Assembly: GCA_002345845.1 (NCBI GenBank)
Contig: DDWF01000152.1
Coordinates: 1-6,429 of the forward strand
DNA length: 6,429 bases
From: Betaproteobacteria bacterium UBA2293
GTDB lineage: Bacteria > Pseudomonadota > Gammaproteobacteria > Burkholderiales > Rhodocyclaceae
Reading direction: 5' to 3'
The translations under genes were made by a program, and so were the position numbers. The notes beneath the pieces are model-generated. The model was not told the DNA's origin. It ran no database searches and worked only from the letters and a program-made list of their open reading frames with translations. Shown one piece after another: positions 4,780 to 6,429 of this stretch. Positions within the stretch are counted from its first letter, which is position 1; every line of letters begins with the position of its first letter.

Positions 4780-6429
4780 GTCAGATTTCCGGCGAGCAGG
4801 TGGCGCAGCAGGCGGAGTTTGGCGCGCGCTGTTTCGTATTCGAGTTCATCGATCAATCCTGCGATCTTGTTCAGCATCGACTTGCATTCATCGTTGGCCA
4901 GCGGTTGGCCCAAGAGCATTGCCTGGACGCTGGCGAATTGGGACTCGCTGCGTGCGTCGGCATGGCTCAGGCATTCATCGAGCCGGGTCATTGCCGCCTC
5001 GATTTCCGGCCAGGCGGCAGCGTCGGCTGACGATGACATGCAGGTTAGCGGAGGCAGGGCGGCAAGTCCATCGATGACCTGATCGAGGGCCGTGCTGAAA
5101 TGGCCGAGCAGTGACGAGAGCTCGCTTTCGGCTGGCTCGTCGTTCAATGCCTGTTCCAGCTCACGGGCGGCATCGGCCAGTCCCCGGGCGCCCAGGGAGG
5201 CGGCGACCGAGCGCAGCGAATGCGCCAGCCGACGGGCCTCGTCGCGCTCACCGGCGGCGAGGGCGATGGCGATGCGTTCGCCGGTGCCGGCAAAGTCATG
5301 GCAGAAGGCGTGCAGCGACTTCAGGTAAAAATCCGGGCGGTTCAGGTGCAGTTCAAGGCCCGTTTGCCGGTCAATGCCGGGCAGTTCGGGTAGGGCGTCG
5401 TTGGCTTCGCCAGGCACTTCGGCAATCGCCGGCGCAGGCTGCCCGGCAGCCGATGGCAGCCACTGGCTGAGGGTCGCATAGAGCAGACGGGGAATGATCG
5501 GTTTGGTCAGGTGGGCATTCATCCCGGCAGCGGCCGTCTGTTCCTGGTCCTCGCTGGTCGCGTGGGCTGTCATGGCGATGATCGGCAGGTCGCGCCAGGC
5601 GGGGTTGGCACGGATGGCGCGGGTGGCGGTCAAGCCGTCCATGACCGGCATCTGGATGTCCATCAGGACCAGGGCGAAGGCCTCGCCGGCGAGCAGGTCA
5701 AGCGCCTCCTGGCCATTGTTGGCGACGGCGACGCTGAGACCGACGCGCTGCAGCAGGGCGACGGCGATGGTGCGGTTGATGGCGATGTCCTCGACGACCA
5801 GGACGCGCTCGCCACCCCATTGCGGCAGGGTGTTATTGCTGGGTGTCTCGGCGGCTTTTTCGGTCGCTGTGCCGGCGTTCCCTGCTGGCGGTTCGCTGAG
5901 GACGACGGTGAAACGGAAGCTGCTGCCCTGGCCGGGGGCGCTGTCGAGGCTGATCTCGCCCTCCATCAGCTCGACCAGCTGGCGGCAGATGGCCAGGCCG
6001 AGGCCAGTGCCGCCGAAGCGCCGGGTAATGCTGCTGTCGGCCTGGGTGAAGGGCGAGAACAGTCCCTCCTGATGTTCGGGGGCGATGCCGATGCCGGTGT
6101 CGCGCACTGTGCAGACGAGGCGGATACGGCCGTCGGCAAGGCGTTCGCCGGTGCTCAGGTGGACGTCGATGCTGCCGGCAGGAGTGAACTTGAGGGCGTT
6201 GCTGACCAGATTGATCAGTATCTGGCCGAGGCGCAGCGAGTCGCCGAGCAGCGTCGGTGGCACGTCGTCGTCGCGGGTGAAGCGCAGCTCCAGGCCCTGG
6301 CTGCGGGCGCGCGCGGCGAACAGGCTGCTCACCGAATGGAGCAGGCGCTCCGGGGCGAACGGCCGGCTTTCCAGGCGCAGGCCGCCGGCCTCGATCTTCG
6401 AGTAGTCGAGGATGTCGTTGATGATGGCG
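4776..6429 (-). CDS. Hybrid sensor histidine kinase with receiver and HPt domains (5' truncated by window edge)
   Basis: This is the C-terminal 550 residues of a multi-domain sensor kinase. The sensing part and the HisKA phospho-accepting histidine lie off the right edge. Numbered from the edge, it opens in HisKA helix 2 (IINDILDYSKIEAG, 2-15). The HATPase domain follows, with N-box NLVSNALKF (73-81), G1 DTGIGI (110-115), F-box FSPFTQADSS (124-133) and G2 GGTGLGL (139-145). A receiver (about 208-325) has the acidic pair ED (213-214), phospho-acceptor D257 (LMDIQMPVMDG), T287 and K309. The HPt domain (about 345-457) has H403 in AHSLRSVAASLGA. About 90 further residues follow without a recognised motif. 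Together these predict an inner-membrane or cytoplasmic His-Asp-His relay. The GTG at 6332 is internal, since family sequence continues upstream of it. The stop codon overlaps the start of the REC-GGDEF gene, its likely target. The signal sensed cannot be seen. Confidence 0.95.
   Translation of the reverse strand, partial: AIINDILDYSKIEAGGLRLESRPFAPERLLHSVSSLFAARARSQGLELRFTRDDDVPPTLLGDSLRLGQILINLVSNALKFTPAGSIDVHLSTGERLADGRIRLVCTVRDTGIGIAPEHQEGLFSPFTQADSSITRRFGGTGLGLAICRQLVELMEGEISLDSAPGQGSSFRFTVVLSEPPAGNAGTATEKAAETPSNNTLPQWGGERVLVVEDIAINRTIAVALLQRVGLSVAVANNGQEALDLLAGEAFALVLMDIQMPVMDGLTATRAIRANPAWRDLPIIAMTAHATSEDQEQTAAAGMNAHLTKPIIPRLLYATLSQWLPSAAGQPAPAIAEVPGEANDALPELPGIDRQTGLELHLNRPDFYLKSLHAFCHDFAGTGERIAIALAAGERDEARRLAHSLRSVAASLGARGLADAARELEQALNDEPAESELSSLLGHFSTALDQVIDGLAALPPLTCMSSSADAAAWPEIEAAMTRLDECLSHADARSESQFASVQAMLLGQPLANDECKSMLNKIAGLIDELEYETARAKLRLLRHLLAGNLT

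Noticed and set aside
4396..5082. Plus-strand ORFs opposite the signalling genes (for example 228 codons here)
   Set aside because: They cross two well-supported minus-strand genes, and their translations carry no recognisable domain.
4776..6332. GTG at 6332 as the start of the histidine kinase
   Set aside because: The upstream codons encode a classic HisKA helix 2 (IINDILDYSKIEAG), so the gene continues off the window.

Overview
The window is a gene-dense stretch (about 90% or more coding, high GC, short gaps) from a Gram-negative proteobacterium. The gene content fits a betaproteobacterium, possibly Rhodocyclales (Dechloromonas/Azoarcus-like). That is inferred from the single-domain bacteriohemerythrin, the glutaryl-CoA dehydrogenase and the large hybrid-kinase/diguanylate-cyclase signalling pair, plus uniform GC-rich codon use. 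No database search was possible, so the lineage is a moderate-confidence guess. There are no mobile elements, RNA genes, CRISPR arrays or obvious foreign segments, and no gene-free stretch over 300 bases. The longest intergenic gap is the 113 nt at 3502-3614.

Layout. (1) Bases 1-542, + strand: the C-terminal three quarters of a polar amino acid ABC transporter ATPase, cut by the window edge. (2) Bases 564-3501, - strand: transcribed in the order proA (proline biosynthesis), bacteriohemerythrin, gcdH (glutaryl-CoA dehydrogenase). proA and hemerythrin are 44 nt apart. The hemerythrin stop codon and the gcdH start codon are only 2 nt apart. A TATAAT box lies just upstream of proA. (3) Bases 3502-3614: a divergent intergenic region with two adjacent palindromes. 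(4) Bases 3615-3854, + strand: a 79-residue protein with six cysteines and no function I recognise. (5) Bases 3874-6429, - strand: a hybrid sensor histidine kinase (N-terminus off the window) followed, with a 4-nt ATGA overlap, by a PleD-like response regulator with a GGDEF diguanylate cyclase domain.

How the genes work together. The kinase carries HisKA (partial), HATPase, receiver and HPt modules, so it is laid out for a His-Asp-His phosphorelay. Its natural target is the co-encoded REC-GGDEF protein, giving a signal-to-cyclic-di-GMP switch. The proA/hemerythrin/gcdH group mixes amino acid biosynthesis, oxygen (or NO) binding by a diiron protein, and degradation of lysine, tryptophan or aromatic compounds through glutaryl-CoA. 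Whether this is a functional unit or only adjacency cannot be decided from the sequence. No clearly new multi-gene system is visible. The items most worth a second look are the cysteine-rich small protein, the hemerythrin-gcdH junction with its hairpin, and the extra C-terminal region of the hybrid kinase.
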